DNA of 64,000 nucleotides from JADCRZ01 sp031399065 (GTDB lineage Bacteria; Bacteroidota; Bacteroidia; Chitinophagales; Chitinophagaceae): positions 1 through 64,000 of the forward strand of contig JANNOM010000113.1 of NCBI GenBank assembly GCA_031399065.1. The letters run 5' to 3'. The notes under the pieces were generated by a model. The model had not been told where the DNA came from. It did not search any database and worked only from the letters and a program-made list of their open reading frames with translations. The position numbers were made by a program, and so were the translations under genes. Of the stretch, positions 18,124 to 28,366 are shown piece by piece; the first letter of the stretch is position 1; each line of letters begins with the position of its first letter.

Positions 18124-21100
18124 TTACCAATCTATTTTTACCCCGGTGGTAAAACTTGTCGAAGACCTAAGACCGGAAGGGAAGTCAGGATCAAGTCCAA
18201 TTTTATTCTTTTTCCAAAGCAATACATTAAGGTCATTAATGTAAATATAAAGCTGAATATTCTTAATTGGAAGCTTCACATTAGAAAATTTGTTTATTGT
18301 ATAGTCAAGCCTAATATCATTAAACCTGATATGGTCTCCGCTAAAAACAGTAATTTCTGAATTAGTGTAAAATGCCGACCGGTTACTGTTTAATACAGCA
18401 GATGGAACATTGGTTATTTTTTCATCTCCTGGTTTTTTCCAACGCTTTAAATAATCCGGGTGTATCCTAAGACTGATCACCGATGCGTTGTAATTAAAAG
18501 TTGATTTACGAAAAAAATAGCCCATTTTATAAAGAATATTTGCTGATATTGAAAACCTCTTCCACGTAAATATATTCGTAAGGTTTCCGAAATATCTTGG
18601 GAGTGCAGGTCCGCTGATGTACTGATCTTTAAAAGGAGTCAGGCCGGTAATAGTTGAATATTCTTTACTCACAGTATTGTTTATATAGCCCTGCGGATCG
18701 CCCGTAGCAGGATCAAGTCCCGCCCATTTATAGCTGACTATAAGATAGGGATTGTAGCCAAGAATTGGAGAAATCTCATTTCCGGCACTTATATAACCTA
18801 TACCATTCACATCAAAAAGGATCCTGCTTACCTTATAGCTAACTTGATTGAATACGAAGTTGCTGCTCCATTTAAACGCTCTGGTGTTTATATTAAGTGT
18901 CGATAACTGAATATCTAACCCACTGCCCTTAACATTTGCAGAATTAGTTGTCAACGTTCCTACCCCCACCGTTGGATCTAATAATTTCTCGCCCAAAATA
19001 TCTGAGGCATATTTTCTGAAATACTCCAAATTACCTGTGATTCTGTTATTTCGGGATTTAAAATCAAGTCCGAAATTTAGCTGTCCCACTTTTTCCCATC
19101 GAAGATCTTCGTTAGGGACATTGTCAATACCAGCATAAGGTAAATTAGTATATACAATTCCAGGTTTTTTTGTAATTGTAGTTATGGCTGAAATAGTATT
19201 GTTTACATTTCCACTAAATCCATAGGTGACTCTGAAACTAAGATCAGGGATCAGCGCATATTTATAAAAATTTTCCTTCGAAATTTTCCAACCAGCTCCA
19301 ACCGACCATAAGGGAATTACGCGTTGGTTGGAATTAGCTCCGAAAAGATTAGACGCATCCTTTCTGGCACTCGCAGAAAATGTGTATTTATCATATAATT
19401 TGTACGAAGCATTGGTATATAAAGACACGAACCTGTTAGTAAATTCTCCTGCCGTGGATGGAGAACCGGGGATAGTAGCAAAGCCCCCACTCGAAATGAT
19501 CGGATAACTGATAGTATAATCAACATCTGCTGCATAAGATTGAGAAGAAGTTAGTAATGTATGTACCTCCCTTACTTCGGCTCCTCCTATCACATGTAAA
19601 TCATGTTTCCCCTCCCATATTTTGCTAAAATTTACCTGGGGTCTAACAGTTTGATGTTTCAATACGGAGTTATTTCTATCGACAATGCCACCATAAGGTA
19701 CGATGTACGATACATTATCGCCTTTTATCTGGGTATAATCGTTAATCAAATCCCTGGCGAAATAGCTTTGAATGGAGTGATTGGAGCGGTAATCATCATT
19801 GGTACGCTGATATTGATACTTAAGTTCTACGCTTAATGCCTTGGTTAAATTGTACTTCAAATTTAAGTCAATGACCAAGGCATCTGTTTTGTACTTTTCA
19901 TCAGATACTTCCAATTCCTGTAACGGCCTGTATTTCCAGTCTAATAGTTTGCCTGTTCCGACAGTATCAGTGAAGGTTTTTTTGTAACTACGGTCGATCT
20001 CCGCATAATTGCCTGAATCATCTATTAGGCTTGAATAAAGAGGGAGTTTTTTATTTCCGATTTTTATTGCAATACCGTCATAAGCCCCTGGGCTATTCAA
20101 TGAGGTAGATGTACGTGTATATCCTGTCCCTATCCTTACCTGTAGGTTCTTAAGTGGAATAAAGGTGTTGTCGGCACGAAGTGTAAACCTGCTATTGTCA
20201 TTGCCTACCAGTTCTTCCTTGTTTTTATTAAATCCCGCGGAAAAAAAGTATTTGTGCTTTTTTCCTCCACCACTTACGTTCAATGAATGTTGAGCAATCA
20301 CCTCATTGCGATAAAGGTATTTTTCAAAGTCATTACGTACATCCCTGGCCCTTAATTGATTTAATTGCCGCTCTGCCTCCGCCGGGGTAAGCTGCCCGCT
20401 GCGCTGTTTGGCAAATATTTCCGTGGCAGGAGTAATAGGCTCGATACGATCGTCGATGGCCCCATCAAAAACTCCCATATCAAAAAGTTCCTTCTCAAAA
20501 TCAATATAATCCGAAGCAGTAAGATCCGGTATCTGGTGCAAATCAACTTTCCGGACAACCGTAAGATTGGTATTAAAAGATACCCGCATGGGCTGATTAA
20601 ATGCACCTTTTTTGGTAGTAATCACAATCACCCCGTTGCCTGCCCGTGCACCCCATATGGAAGTGGCAGACGCATCTTTAAGAATGGTCACTGATTCTAT
20701 GTCGTTTGTATTGAGATTGTTGATATTTCCTTCGTAAGGAAAATTATCGACCACTATCAGGGGTTGGGAGATGCTTTCTGTAAGCGTGAAGAGTCCCCTG
20801 ATCTGTATATTGGGTTCCGATTTTCTTTTATCGAATAGCACACCGTTGCTGATACCATCCAGCCTGTCCAATACATCGGGTCCGGTTTTACGGTTGTATA
20901 GTTCATTGCTGATCTTTACAAATGATCCGGTAGCACGTTCTTTGGGAATATCCTGGTAGCCGGTGGATACAATCACCTCATCGATGATATTTACTTTGTT
21001 AGTTACCGTCAGCAGCAATTCGGTTTTACCATCCACTTTAACGCGATAGGGTTCTATATTGGTACCTGTAATTATCAGTGTGGCATCAGGAGCGATATCT

Positions 21101-21558
21101 TTTAGATCAAACCGACCGGCATCATCGGTAGCCGTTGCTTTGGAAGTGCCGACGGTGGCTACGGTGATACCATCCAGCAGTTCCCCTCTTTCGTTGCGTA
21201 TTTCACCTGATACATCTATCAGTTCTGAAGATTCTTTTATTCCGAAGGTATCGCCGGGTCCGGGCCTTCTGTAGAGAACAATGCTGGTACCGGTTATTTT
21301 ATAATGGAAGGGCAGGCTTTTTAAACAAAATTCAAGTACCTTATCGATTGTTTCGTTGCGGACATCGATACTGATATTCTTCTTATCAGGAACCCAATCA
21401 TCGGGATAAAAGAAATTGTACCCCGTTTGTTTCTGGATTTCATAGAAGACGTTTTCGAGAGATATCTTCTTTTTAGACAAAGAAACACCCTGCCCATTAG
21501 AGGGCATATAACAGATGAAAAGTAAGACCATCATTACAAATGATGCGGCTGTTTTCAA
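18124..21558 (-). CDS. SusC/RagA-family TonB-dependent transporter with STN domain
   Basis: A 1144-residue outer-membrane importer. After the signal peptide comes an STN (secretin/TonB short N-terminal) domain at about 30-95, which in this group contacts FecR and couples substrate binding to sigma activation. Next are a carboxypeptidase-like domain (about 115-195), a SusC plug starting at IVSTGYQDIPKERATGSF with GARAGNGVIVITTK, and the barrel. The order sigma-FecR-SusC-SusD on one strand is the classical cell-surface-signalling layout. The substrate is not evident. Confidence 0.95.
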   Translation of the reverse strand: MKTAASFVMMVLLFICYMPSNGQGVSLSKKKISLENVFYEIQKQTGYNFFYPDDWVPDKKNISIDVRNETIDKVLEFCLKSLPFHYKITGTSIVLYRRPGPGDTFGIKESSELIDVSGEIRNERGELLDGITVATVGTSKATATDDAGRFDLKDIAPDATLIITGTNIEPYRVKVDGKTELLLTVTNKVNIIDEVIVSTGYQDIPKERATGSFVKISNELYNRKTGPDVLDRLDGISNGVLFDKRKSEPNIQIRGLFTLTESISQPLIVVDNFPYEGNINNLNTNDIESVTILKDASATSIWGARAGNGVIVITTKKGAFNQPMRVSFNTNLTVVRKVDLHQIPDLTASDYIDFEKELFDMGVFDGAIDDRIEPITPATEIFAKQRSGQLTPAEAERQLNQLRARDVRNDFEKYLYRNEVIAQHSLNVSGGGKKHKYFFSAGFNKNKEELVGNDNSRFTLRADNTFIPLKNLQVRIGTGYTRTSTSLNSPGAYDGIAIKIGNKKLPLYSSLIDDSGNYAEIDRSYKKTFTDTVGTGKLLDWKYRPLQELEVSDEKYKTDALVIDLNLKYNLTKALSVELKYQYQRTNDDYRSNHSIQSYFARDLINDYTQIKGDNVSYIVPYGGIVDRNNSVLKHQTVRPQVNFSKIWEGKHDLHVIGGAEVREVHTLLTSSQSYAADVDYTISYPIISSGGFATIPGSPSTAGEFTNRFVSLYTNASYKLYDKYTFSASARKDASNLFGANSNQRVIPLWSVGAGWKISKENFYKYALIPDLSFRVTYGFSGNVNNTISAITTITKKPGIVYTNLPYAGIDNVPNEDLRWEKVGQLNFGLDFKSRNNRITGNLEYFRKYASDILGEKLLDPTVGVGTLTTNSANVKGSGLDIQLSTLNINTRAFKWSSNFVFNQVSYKVSRILFDVNGIGYISAGNEISPILGYNPYLIVSYKWAGLDPATGDPQGYINNTVSKEYSTITGLTPFKDQYISGPALPRYFGNLTNIFTWKRFSISANILYKMGYFFRKSTFNYNASVISLRIHPDYLKRWKKPGDEKITNVPSAVLNSNRSAFYTNSEITVFSGDHIRFNDIRLDYTINKFSNVKLPIKNIQLYIYINDLNVLLWKKNKIGLDPDFPSGLRSSTSFTTGVKIDW

Positions 21559-21742
21559 TGTAGGAGTTTTGGTTAGGCTCTTTGTGTTTCGTTACAAAGG
21601 TAACCAGAAATGGTACATTATACACACAGCATTCACTGTTTCTCCGATATGAGACGTAGCCATCAAAGAATTAGTACAACTACGTGTAATTGTCGCAGTG
21701 AAGATCTAGTAAGAATGCGCGAGCAAGGATCAAAGCAGCATA

Positions 21743-22999
21743 TCAGGCGCCAGTTGGTTCATGAATAACCAGGTTATTGCCATCCAGCACCACATTAACA
21801 CCGCTGAGTTTTAGAACCTCTATTACTTCTTGTATAGGCGTTTTGAGACTAATAATTCCAGAGAAACTACCATGAGGTTGGCTCTTATAAACAATATTGA
21901 CTTTATAAGACCTGCTGATCTGTCTTAATACAGTACTAATATCAGCCTTCTTGAAGCGGAGAAATCCATTTTTCCATGCGATCGCTTCGTCATTTCTACC
22001 AGTGACTACCTGTATAGTACGGCGGGGTCTCACGGGAAGCGAAAGATCATTAACAACCTGGGCCTGCTGACCCGGTTTAAGCAAGCAAACATTAGCGCCA
22101 TTACTAACACGAACAGAACCCTGTAAAAGACTCGTCTTCATTTCAGATTCCTCCCGGTAAGCCATTACGTTAAAATGAGTGCCTAAAACGTCAACACTCA
22201 TTCCATTTGCTTTTACCGAAAAGGGGATCCTGTTTTGCCGACCGGGGCGGCCAGAAGAGGGTGCTATTTCAAAATAAGCTTCCCCTTTTAACTCAACAAC
22301 TCTTTCCTCACCGTTGAACGATGAAGGAAAGCGAAGTGATGATGCAGCATTTAACCAAACTCTGCTCCCGTCTGGTAACGTAATCTTGTACTGAGTAGCT
22401 CTGGGAGTGGATAAGATGTTAAAAGTTAATGGTAGCTGATCGGGCAGAGCCGGATTAGCTGCATCATACACCAGTTCGCCGTCCTTAAGTTTATTGATTC
22501 TACTGTTTCCCTCGCGGGCCAGTTCGCCATTTTTAGCGGCATTCAAATAGATAGTTGAACCATCGGATAATGCGAGATATGCCCTTTCTTCATCACGACC
22601 CACACTCTTCTTTTCCGCAGAAACAGTGGTTTCAGCTATTTCTTTATGAGAACCGGATCGCAGGTAGAAAATGCTACCTATTAATACAGCTCCCAAAAGA
22701 ACCGCTGCCGCTGCATAGTTATACCGGGATGTTTTGCTTTCAACTACTTTGGCAGTAACATGGCTTTCCCTGGTTTTGGAAAGTATGTTATTCCAGATGG
22801 CTTTTTCATCCCGGGCTAACAAGAGTTTTAAATCATTCTCCCATCGTGCCTCTTTCATTACATCATCAAAAATATTTTGATGATGCGCTGAGTCAGTACG
22901 CCAATCGTCTAAGGTTTTCTGTTCTTCCTTAGTAATTGCTTCCTTCCGGATCACTTTCCGGAGAAGTTTAACAATGGTGTCGTTTTGAATCTTGAGCAT
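21743..22999 (-). CDS. FecR-family anti-sigma factor
   Basis: A 418-residue inner-membrane regulator. The N-terminal cytosolic part (1-90) would bind the sigma factor, and a single membrane helix lies at about 94-114. The periplasmic FecR domain contains ITLPDGSRVWLNAASSLRFP and VKANGMSVDVLGTHFNVMAY. The C-terminal DUF4974-type domain (VLRQISRSYKVNIVYKS) resembles the STN fold and should interact with the SusC N-domain. It lies between the ECF sigma gene and SusC. Confidence 0.94.
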   Translation of the reverse strand: MLKIQNDTIVKLLRKVIRKEAITKEEQKTLDDWRTDSAHHQNIFDDVMKEARWENDLKLLLARDEKAIWNNILSKTRESHVTAKVVESKTSRYNYAAAAVLLGAVLIGSIFYLRSGSHKEIAETTVSAEKKSVGRDEERAYLALSDGSTIYLNAAKNGELAREGNSRINKLKDGELVYDAANPALPDQLPLTFNILSTPRATQYKITLPDGSRVWLNAASSLRFPSSFNGEERVVELKGEAYFEIAPSSGRPGRQNRIPFSVKANGMSVDVLGTHFNVMAYREESEMKTSLLQGSVRVSNGANVCLLKPGQQAQVVNDLSLPVRPRRTIQVVTGRNDEAIAWKNGFLRFKKADISTVLRQISRSYKVNIVYKSQPHGSFSGIISLKTPIQEVIEVLKLSGVNVVLDGNNLVIHEPTGA

Positions 23000-23140
23000 T
23001 GAAGTAAGGTTTAATGATTCCTATCGATTCTGTAATAAAGACTACGGTAGGAATCATTTCATTTACAAAATTTCTTGATGTGATTATAAAATTATTTTCA
23101 TAATATATTAATTATTGATAATCAATTAATGACACTATTA

Positions 23141-23710
23141 TTATTCTGGTGGATCTTTGAAGGGAAATATCTTTTTCAAAAGCAGTAAAGCCCGGTGTTT
23201 TTGCACCCTTACGGTGTCAACGGAGATATTCAACTGGCGGGCAATTTCCGAACTGCTGAGTCCTTCCACATAATGCATACGGAAAATGGTCTTCATGGCA
23301 TCCGGCATTTCATCCATAGAAGAAAAGATCATATCAACCAGTTCTGATTCCAGGATCAGGGTTTCCAGGTAACGCGTATCCTCTTCTTTTTGCGAAAAAT
23401 AGACGGCTTCTTCCTCAGCGAGGCCGTAGCGTTTGTTCTTTTTCAGGCTGTCAAGGGAGAGATTAACCCCCACCCTGAACAGCCAGGCTTTAATATTGTA
23501 CCCCTCGCTAAAGCTTTGCCTGTTATTCCAAAGTTTTATAAACGTTTCAGACACTATGTCTTCCGCCTCCTGGGTATCAGAAACTATTTTATACGCGGAC
23601 AGGAACAGGCTCTTGTTATATAACTGGAAAACATGATAATAGGCAGCTTCATCTCCCTGTCGGAGCGCAATTAATAATTCATTAGGATCACTCCATGGAG
23701 CACGCTGCAT
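23141..23710 (-). CDS. ECF RNA polymerase sigma factor (Bacteroidota SusC-associated type)
   Basis: A 189-residue sigma-70 family protein. Region 2 includes AEDIVSETFIKLWNNRQSF and IKAWLFRVGVNLSLDSLKK; region 4 includes MHYVEGLSSSEIARQLNIS and VDTVRVQKHRALLLLKK. It is expected to drive the SusC/SusD operon when released by the adjacent FecR protein. It follows the GH3 gene by only 13 bases, so the sigma factor may be expressed from a promoter in front of that enzyme. Confidence 0.95.
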   Translation of the reverse strand: MQRAPWSDPNELLIALRQGDEAAYYHVFQLYNKSLFLSAYKIVSDTQEAEDIVSETFIKLWNNRQSFSEGYNIKAWLFRVGVNLSLDSLKKNKRYGLAEEEAVYFSQKEEDTRYLETLILESELVDMIFSSMDEMPDAMKTIFRMHYVEGLSSSEIARQLNISVDTVRVQKHRALLLLKKIFPFKDPPE

Positions 23711-23723
23711 ATATGTAGTAAGG

Positions 23724-25223
23724 TTATTCCCTGGATAAAAAACGCTTTAGTTCGTCGGCAATTTTACGATCGTTGCTCAGGCGGGGCACTTTATTCTGCC
23801 CTCCCAATTTGCCGATGCTCTTCATATAGTCGATAAACCCATTTTTTTGTACCGGCAATATATGTAAAGGTTGTAGAATATTGCCCGTGATAAGGTCGTC
23901 GTAATAAATATTCTTCTCCCGAAGCAGGCTATCTACTTTCAGGGCAAAGCGCTTCATGTCTTCCGGGTTATTGTCAAACTCCACAAACCATTCGTGATAG
24001 CTTTTCCCCTGTCCCTGCTCTATCATCGGTGCCACGGTAAATTCTGTAATCTGCACCCCTTCTTCTTCGGCGGCTTTCATCAGGCTGTATTCTACTTCTT
24101 CGCCGATAACGTGTTCACCAAAGGCAGAAATAAAATGTTTAATCCGTCCGGTTACTACGATACGGTAAGGATTAAGGGATACAAATTTAACGGTATCTCC
24201 GATATTATAAGCCCATAGCCCGGCATTATTGCTGATAATAAGGGCGTAGTTTTCTCCTTCTTTTACGTCTTTGAGGCAAATGCGGGGAGGGTCCGGTACC
24301 GAGATACTACCAGCCGGTATGAATTCGAAGAATATTCCGCTATCGGTATTTAATAAAAGTCCTTCTTCCTGCCGCGAATCCTGGAAGGCGAAAAAGCCTT
24401 CGGATGCGGGGAAAGTCTCCACCGTATCTATTTTTTTTCCTATGCTATCAAAAAGTTTTGCCTTGTACGGTTCAAAATTGACGCCACCATGCACCATTAC
24501 GGAAAAAGCAGGAAAGAGGTCTTTGATCTTTTTATTACTTACCTGCATCAGCCGGTCGAAGTACATCTGCACCCACGGCGGTATGCCGCTTATAAGCGAC
24601 ATATCCTTATTGATGGTCTCCTCCACGATCTTATCCAGTTTGGTTTCCCAGTCGTCGATGCAATTGGTTTCGTAGGAGGGAAGCTGGTTATTTTTTAAAT
24701 AGTTAGGAATATGGTGATTAACGATGCCACTGAGCCTGCCTGTAGGTATATCCGCCACCCTTTCGAGTACCGGCGATCCTGAAAGGAAAATCATTTTATT
24801 ATTGGCAAACTGGCTATTGCCGCTTTCGGCCATATAGCAAAGCAGGGCATTTCTTGCGGTATTGATATGATTGGGAATTGAATCTTTGGTAATGGGGATA
24901 TACTTAACCCCACTGGTAGTGCCGGAAGTTTTGGCCAGGTAGATGGGGCGGCCTTTCCAGAGTATATTGTGGCGGCCTTCCTTAATCTGTTCTATGTATT
25001 TTTTGTAAGCCTCGTAATCACGTACGGGTATGGCCTGTTTAAAATCCTCATACGACCGGATATCCGCAAAATGGTGTTCCTTTCCAAATTGGGTATCTGC
25101 CCCGGCTTTTACCAGTTCCTTTAAAATTCGGTTCTGGTCTTCGAGAGCGGTCAGCATCCCTTTTTTTACCTTACTATATATATAAGAAGCGAATGGCTTA
25201 GCGAAAAACGACTTTAATTTCAT
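23724..25223 (-). CDS. GH3-family acyl-acid amido synthetase-like protein
   Basis: A 499-residue adenylate-forming enzyme related to plant GH3 (auxin-responsive) proteins, which join carboxylic acids to amino acids through an acyl-adenylate. The ATP motif KTSGTTSGVKYIPIT is present near residue 110, and the C-terminal part has YNIGDTVKFVSLNPYRIVVTGR. Bacteroidota carry many such genes with unknown substrates. It is directly upstream of the ECF sigma gene (13-base gap), which may be chance or a shared transcript. Confidence 0.85.
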   Translation of the reverse strand: MKLKSFFAKPFASYIYSKVKKGMLTALEDQNRILKELVKAGADTQFGKEHHFADIRSYEDFKQAIPVRDYEAYKKYIEQIKEGRHNILWKGRPIYLAKTSGTTSGVKYIPITKDSIPNHINTARNALLCYMAESGNSQFANNKMIFLSGSPVLERVADIPTGRLSGIVNHHIPNYLKNNQLPSYETNCIDDWETKLDKIVEETINKDMSLISGIPPWVQMYFDRLMQVSNKKIKDLFPAFSVMVHGGVNFEPYKAKLFDSIGKKIDTVETFPASEGFFAFQDSRQEEGLLLNTDSGIFFEFIPAGSISVPDPPRICLKDVKEGENYALIISNNAGLWAYNIGDTVKFVSLNPYRIVVTGRIKHFISAFGEHVIGEEVEYSLMKAAEEEGVQITEFTVAPMIEQGQGKSYHEWFVEFDNNPEDMKRFALKVDSLLREKNIYYDDLITGNILQPLHILPVQKNGFIDYMKSIGKLGGQNKVPRLSNDRKIADELKRFLSRE

Positions 25224-25301
25224 GATAACGGGATGAAATATTAGGCAAACCTACGGGAAAAAGCACGCAATTTTTTATCACCGATGCAAAGGTCATTCCT
25301 A

Positions 25302-26753
25302 TTAATGCCCTGTGCCCTTCGTTTTAACATCATAATCAATACCCTGCCGCTTCAATATCCCCTTGACGCTCGCCGCATAATAAGCCAGGTAAGCGAAGCA
25401 GAGCACGCCTACGATATAGCTGTATTGTATTCCCAGCAGGTCGTCTGATGCAACGATGCCCTGAAGCCAGCTGATGATACCTCCTCCCATGATCATCATG
25501 ATCAACAGGCTGCTGCCCTGGTTGGTATGCTTACCGAGCCCGGCAACGGCAAGGGTAAATATGCATGGCCACAGCGTGCTGCAAAAAAGACCTACGCTGA
25601 TAAAGGCAAATACGCTGGTAAGGCCCGAAGTGCTCATACCGATCAACAACGCGGTAATACCCATCAGCGAAAATATCAGTAACATCCGGGCAGGATTGCC
25701 CCTGCTCAGCAGATCGCCGCCGATCATGGCCAGTATCACGAATGCATATACGTAAAAGGGAGTAATGTCGTGACCGGCAATCGTATTTACGATCAGGAAA
25801 ACGATGAAAGCAATATAGGGTATTATCAGTTTGAGTATGCGTTGCCACTGTACGTTTACATTAAATGCACCTACCGCCGCGGCCCAGCGACCGATCATGA
25901 GGCTACCCCAGTAAAGGGACACATACGGCGCTATGCGATTGGTAGGTATATCCAAGCGCGCCTTCATGTATTCCGGCAGATTGCCGGCAGTAGCCACTTC
26001 CACTCCTACATATACAAATATGGCGATCATGCCCATCCATAATTGCGGGTAGTTGATAGCATAGGCGCGCGAGGCGACCGGTAATATACCATCGGCTTCT
26101 TTTTCCGCTACTTCTTCCAGGTCGATTTTGTTAGGTATCGAAGAGAATTTAAAAATGGCGGCCACCAGCAGGAAGGCGGCACCTAGTAGCAGGTAAGGTA
26201 TTTTTACACTTTCTATGCTGGCATCGGAAGAATCGTTGCTCACGCTGCCAAAGATGGCGTAGTTGACGAGCAGCGGGCCTATAAGTCCGCCAAAATTATT
26301 AACTCCCCCCGCCAGGCTTAAGCGTTGCGAGCCGGTTTTAGGGTCACCGGCTATAATGGCCAGCGGGTTGGCCGCTATCTGCTGCAGCGAAAATCCGAAA
26401 GCCACAATAAATAATCCACTGATCATTAAAAAATAGGATGAGAGGTTAGCGGCAGGATAAAACAGCAGGGTGCCCAGCGCAGAGATTACCAGTCCCAGGG
26501 CGATCCCGTTTTTATACCCCAGTTTATTCAGAACATCTATTTTAAGTACCCAGGAAATGAGCATATATATAATGGAACCTACCGTATACGCGACATAAAA
26601 TGCCAGAGATACCAACTGACTCTGGGCCTGACTGAGGTTAAACGTCTTTTTAAACACCGGGATCAGTATATCGTTGCTGGCGGCCACAAAACCCCAGAAG
26701 AAAAATACCGTTACCAGCGTGCCGAATTGTTTCCAGTTGGTCTGTTTGCTCAT
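25302..26753 (-). CDS. FucP-like sugar:proton symporter (MFS)
   Basis: A 483-residue major-facilitator transporter with about 12 membrane helices and the FucP-group start FFFWGFVAASNDILIPVFKK. Hydrophobic helices continue to the C-terminus (YIVGVLCFAYLAYYAAS). The group imports L-fucose, glucose/galactose or similar sugars with protons. It is not next to other sugar genes, but the window has an L-fucose isomerase at 54892 with no transporter beside it, so a fucose role is possible though unproven. Transcribed divergently from the SDR gene. Confidence 0.88.
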   Translation of the reverse strand: MSKQTNWKQFGTLVTVFFFWGFVAASNDILIPVFKKTFNLSQAQSQLVSLAFYVAYTVGSIIYMLISWVLKIDVLNKLGYKNGIALGLVISALGTLLFYPAANLSSYFLMISGLFIVAFGFSLQQIAANPLAIIAGDPKTGSQRLSLAGGVNNFGGLIGPLLVNYAIFGSVSNDSSDASIESVKIPYLLLGAAFLLVAAIFKFSSIPNKIDLEEVAEKEADGILPVASRAYAINYPQLWMGMIAIFVYVGVEVATAGNLPEYMKARLDIPTNRIAPYVSLYWGSLMIGRWAAAVGAFNVNVQWQRILKLIIPYIAFIVFLIVNTIAGHDITPFYVYAFVILAMIGGDLLSRGNPARMLLIFSLMGITALLIGMSTSGLTSVFAFISVGLFCSTLWPCIFTLAVAGLGKHTNQGSSLLIMMIMGGGIISWLQGIVASDDLLGIQYSYIVGVLCFAYLAYYAASVKGILKRQGIDYDVKTKGTGH

Positions 26754-26862
26754 ATTGCAAGTTTGATTAATTGAAAGTGAAAATAGTACAATCTGTAAAT
26801 ACCCATCAATAATTTTAAACTCATGGCGGGGAAATACCGAAATTGCAGCCTAAAACGTTACT

Positions 26863-27621
26863 ATGCCCATTATCCTGATTACGGGTGCTTCTTCCGGGTT
26901 CGGTGCGGCTACGGCCCGCAAATTTGCCGCACAGGGATACGACCTGATCATTACAGCACGGAGAGAAGCCAGGCTGAATGCCCTTGCTGAATCTATTCAA
27001 AAGGAAAGTACGGTAAAAATATGGCCCCTGGTGTTCGATGTAAAGAACCGGGAAGCCTGTGAAGCGTCCGTAGCGTCGCTGCCCGAAGCCTGGCGGCAGA
27101 TAGATATACTGGTGAACAATGCCGGCCTGGCAGCCGGGCGTGCCCCGTTCGACCAGGCAGCCCCGGACGACTGGGAGGCGATGATCGATACCAATGTAAA
27201 AGGTCTTTTATATGTGAGCAGGGCTGTACTACCGTTTATGATCGCACGGAAAAAAGGCCATATCATCAATATCGGCTCCACCGCCGGCAATGAAGTGTAT
27301 ATTAACGGTAACGTGTATTGCGCTACTAAGTTTGCAGTGGATGCCCTGAGCCAATCGATGCGTATCGACCTGCTGCCTCATTCCATCAAGGTAACCAATA
27401 TAAAACCGGGTGCCGCGGAAACCGAATTTTCGCTGGTTCGCTTTAAGGGCGATGCCTCGAAAGCCTCGCAGGTGTACCAGGGGTTTAAACCGCTGGATGC
27501 GGAGGACGTGGCAGGTATCATCTATTATACCGCTACCCTTCCGCCGCACGTATGCATTAACGATCTCACGGTAACTCCCCTGGCCCAGGCTACTATGAAC
27601 TATATGCAGCGGGATGCGTAA
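26863..27621 (+). CDS. Short-chain dehydrogenase/reductase (YdfG-like)
   Basis: A 252-residue classical SDR. The cofactor motif TGASSGFG is at 7-14, with TARREAR suggesting NADP(H) preference. NNAG is at 85-88, the catalytic Ser at about 139, and Tyr152-x-x-x-Lys156 in YCATK. The closest named group is the YdfG/serine 3-dehydrogenase type, which oxidises 3-hydroxy acids; the true substrate is unknown. It is 92 bases upstream of the AlkB-like gene and probably shares its promoter. Confidence 0.92.
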   Translation: MPIILITGASSGFGAATARKFAAQGYDLIITARREARLNALAESIQKESTVKIWPLVFDVKNREACEASVASLPEAWRQIDILVNNAGLAAGRAPFDQAAPDDWEAMIDTNVKGLLYVSRAVLPFMIARKKGHIINIGSTAGNEVYINGNVYCATKFAVDALSQSMRIDLLPHSIKVTNIKPGAAETEFSLVRFKGDASKASQVYQGFKPLDAEDVAGIIYYTATLPPHVCINDLTVTPLAQATMNYMQRDA

Positions 27622-27713
27622 TATATAATAATGTGCAGGATGGAATAATCGCAATTTCCGGGTTTTCCGGGAAACGGCTCTCCGGTATTTTGCAGCCTTT
27701 AAAGAAATTACAC

Positions 27714-28337
27714 ATGGCTACCAGCAGATCATTATCGTTATTCGCAGAAGATCCGGAACAAAACCTATTACCGTTCGATGGCACCGTTCATTATTACGGC
27801 AAAATACTGATGCCGGACGAAGCAGCGCATTATTACAAGGCCCTGCTGAATGGCGTCGTATGGAAAAATGATGAAGCCATCATTTTTGGGAAACATATTA
27901 TCACCGCCAGAAAAGTGGCCTGGTATGCCGACACTGCTTATTCCTATACATATTCTAAAATTACCAGGCATGCCCTTCCCTGGACGGAAGAACTAAAGGC
28001 ATTAAAAGAGATGGCTGAACAGCATTCAGGAGCCAGTTATAACTCCTGCCTGCTGAACCTGTATCACAACGGCAACGAGGGCATGGCCTGGCACAGCGAT
28101 GATGAAAAAACATTGGGTAAAAACAGCAGTATAGCTTCGCTTAGTTTCGGGGCAGAGCGAACGTTTTCATTTAAACATAAAAAGACGGGCGTTAAGGTAT
28201 CGCTGGTACTTGAAAACGGCAGCATGCTCGTAATGAAAGACACCACTCAAACGAACTGGCTGCACCGGTTGCCGCCTACCCGTAAGATCGAAACCGCCAG
28301 GATCAACCTGACTTTCCGGACCATGATTGGTCAATAA
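27714..28337 (+). CDS. AlkB-like 2-oxoglutarate/Fe(II) dioxygenase
   Basis: About 207 residues from the ATG at 27714, which starts the conserved region; an upstream in-frame ATG at 27633 gives a poorly supported 27-residue extension. Family features are YNSCLLNLYHNGNEGMAWH, the iron ligands in WHSDD, the second His in NWLHRLPP, and the 2-oxoglutarate arginines of RINLTFR. Members repair alkylated nucleic acid bases by oxidative demethylation. The length and the YYGK start match the bacterial ALKBH2/3-like group. Confidence 0.9.
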   Translation: MATSRSLSLFAEDPEQNLLPFDGTVHYYGKILMPDEAAHYYKALLNGVVWKNDEAIIFGKHIITARKVAWYADTAYSYTYSKITRHALPWTEELKALKEMAEQHSGASYNSCLLNLYHNGNEGMAWHSDDEKTLGKNSSIASLSFGAERTFSFKHKKTGVKVSLVLENGSMLVMKDTTQTNWLHRLPPTRKIETARINLTFRTMIGQ

Positions 28338-28345
28338 GTAGGATG

Positions 28346-28366
28346 CCTTTTGTAAAGGTTTACTTC
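28346..28366 (+). terminator. Weak terminator after the AlkB-like gene
   Basis: CCTTT-TGT-AAAGG forms a 5-bp hairpin followed by TTTACTTCTT. It lies between the converging AlkB-like and PVC-type genes, overlapping the last codon of the latter. The short stem makes this tentative. Confidence 0.35.

Noticed and set aside
27633..27713. Upstream ATG extending the AlkB-like protein by 27 residues
   Set aside because: The extension has no family similarity, and the conserved region begins at the ATG at 27714.
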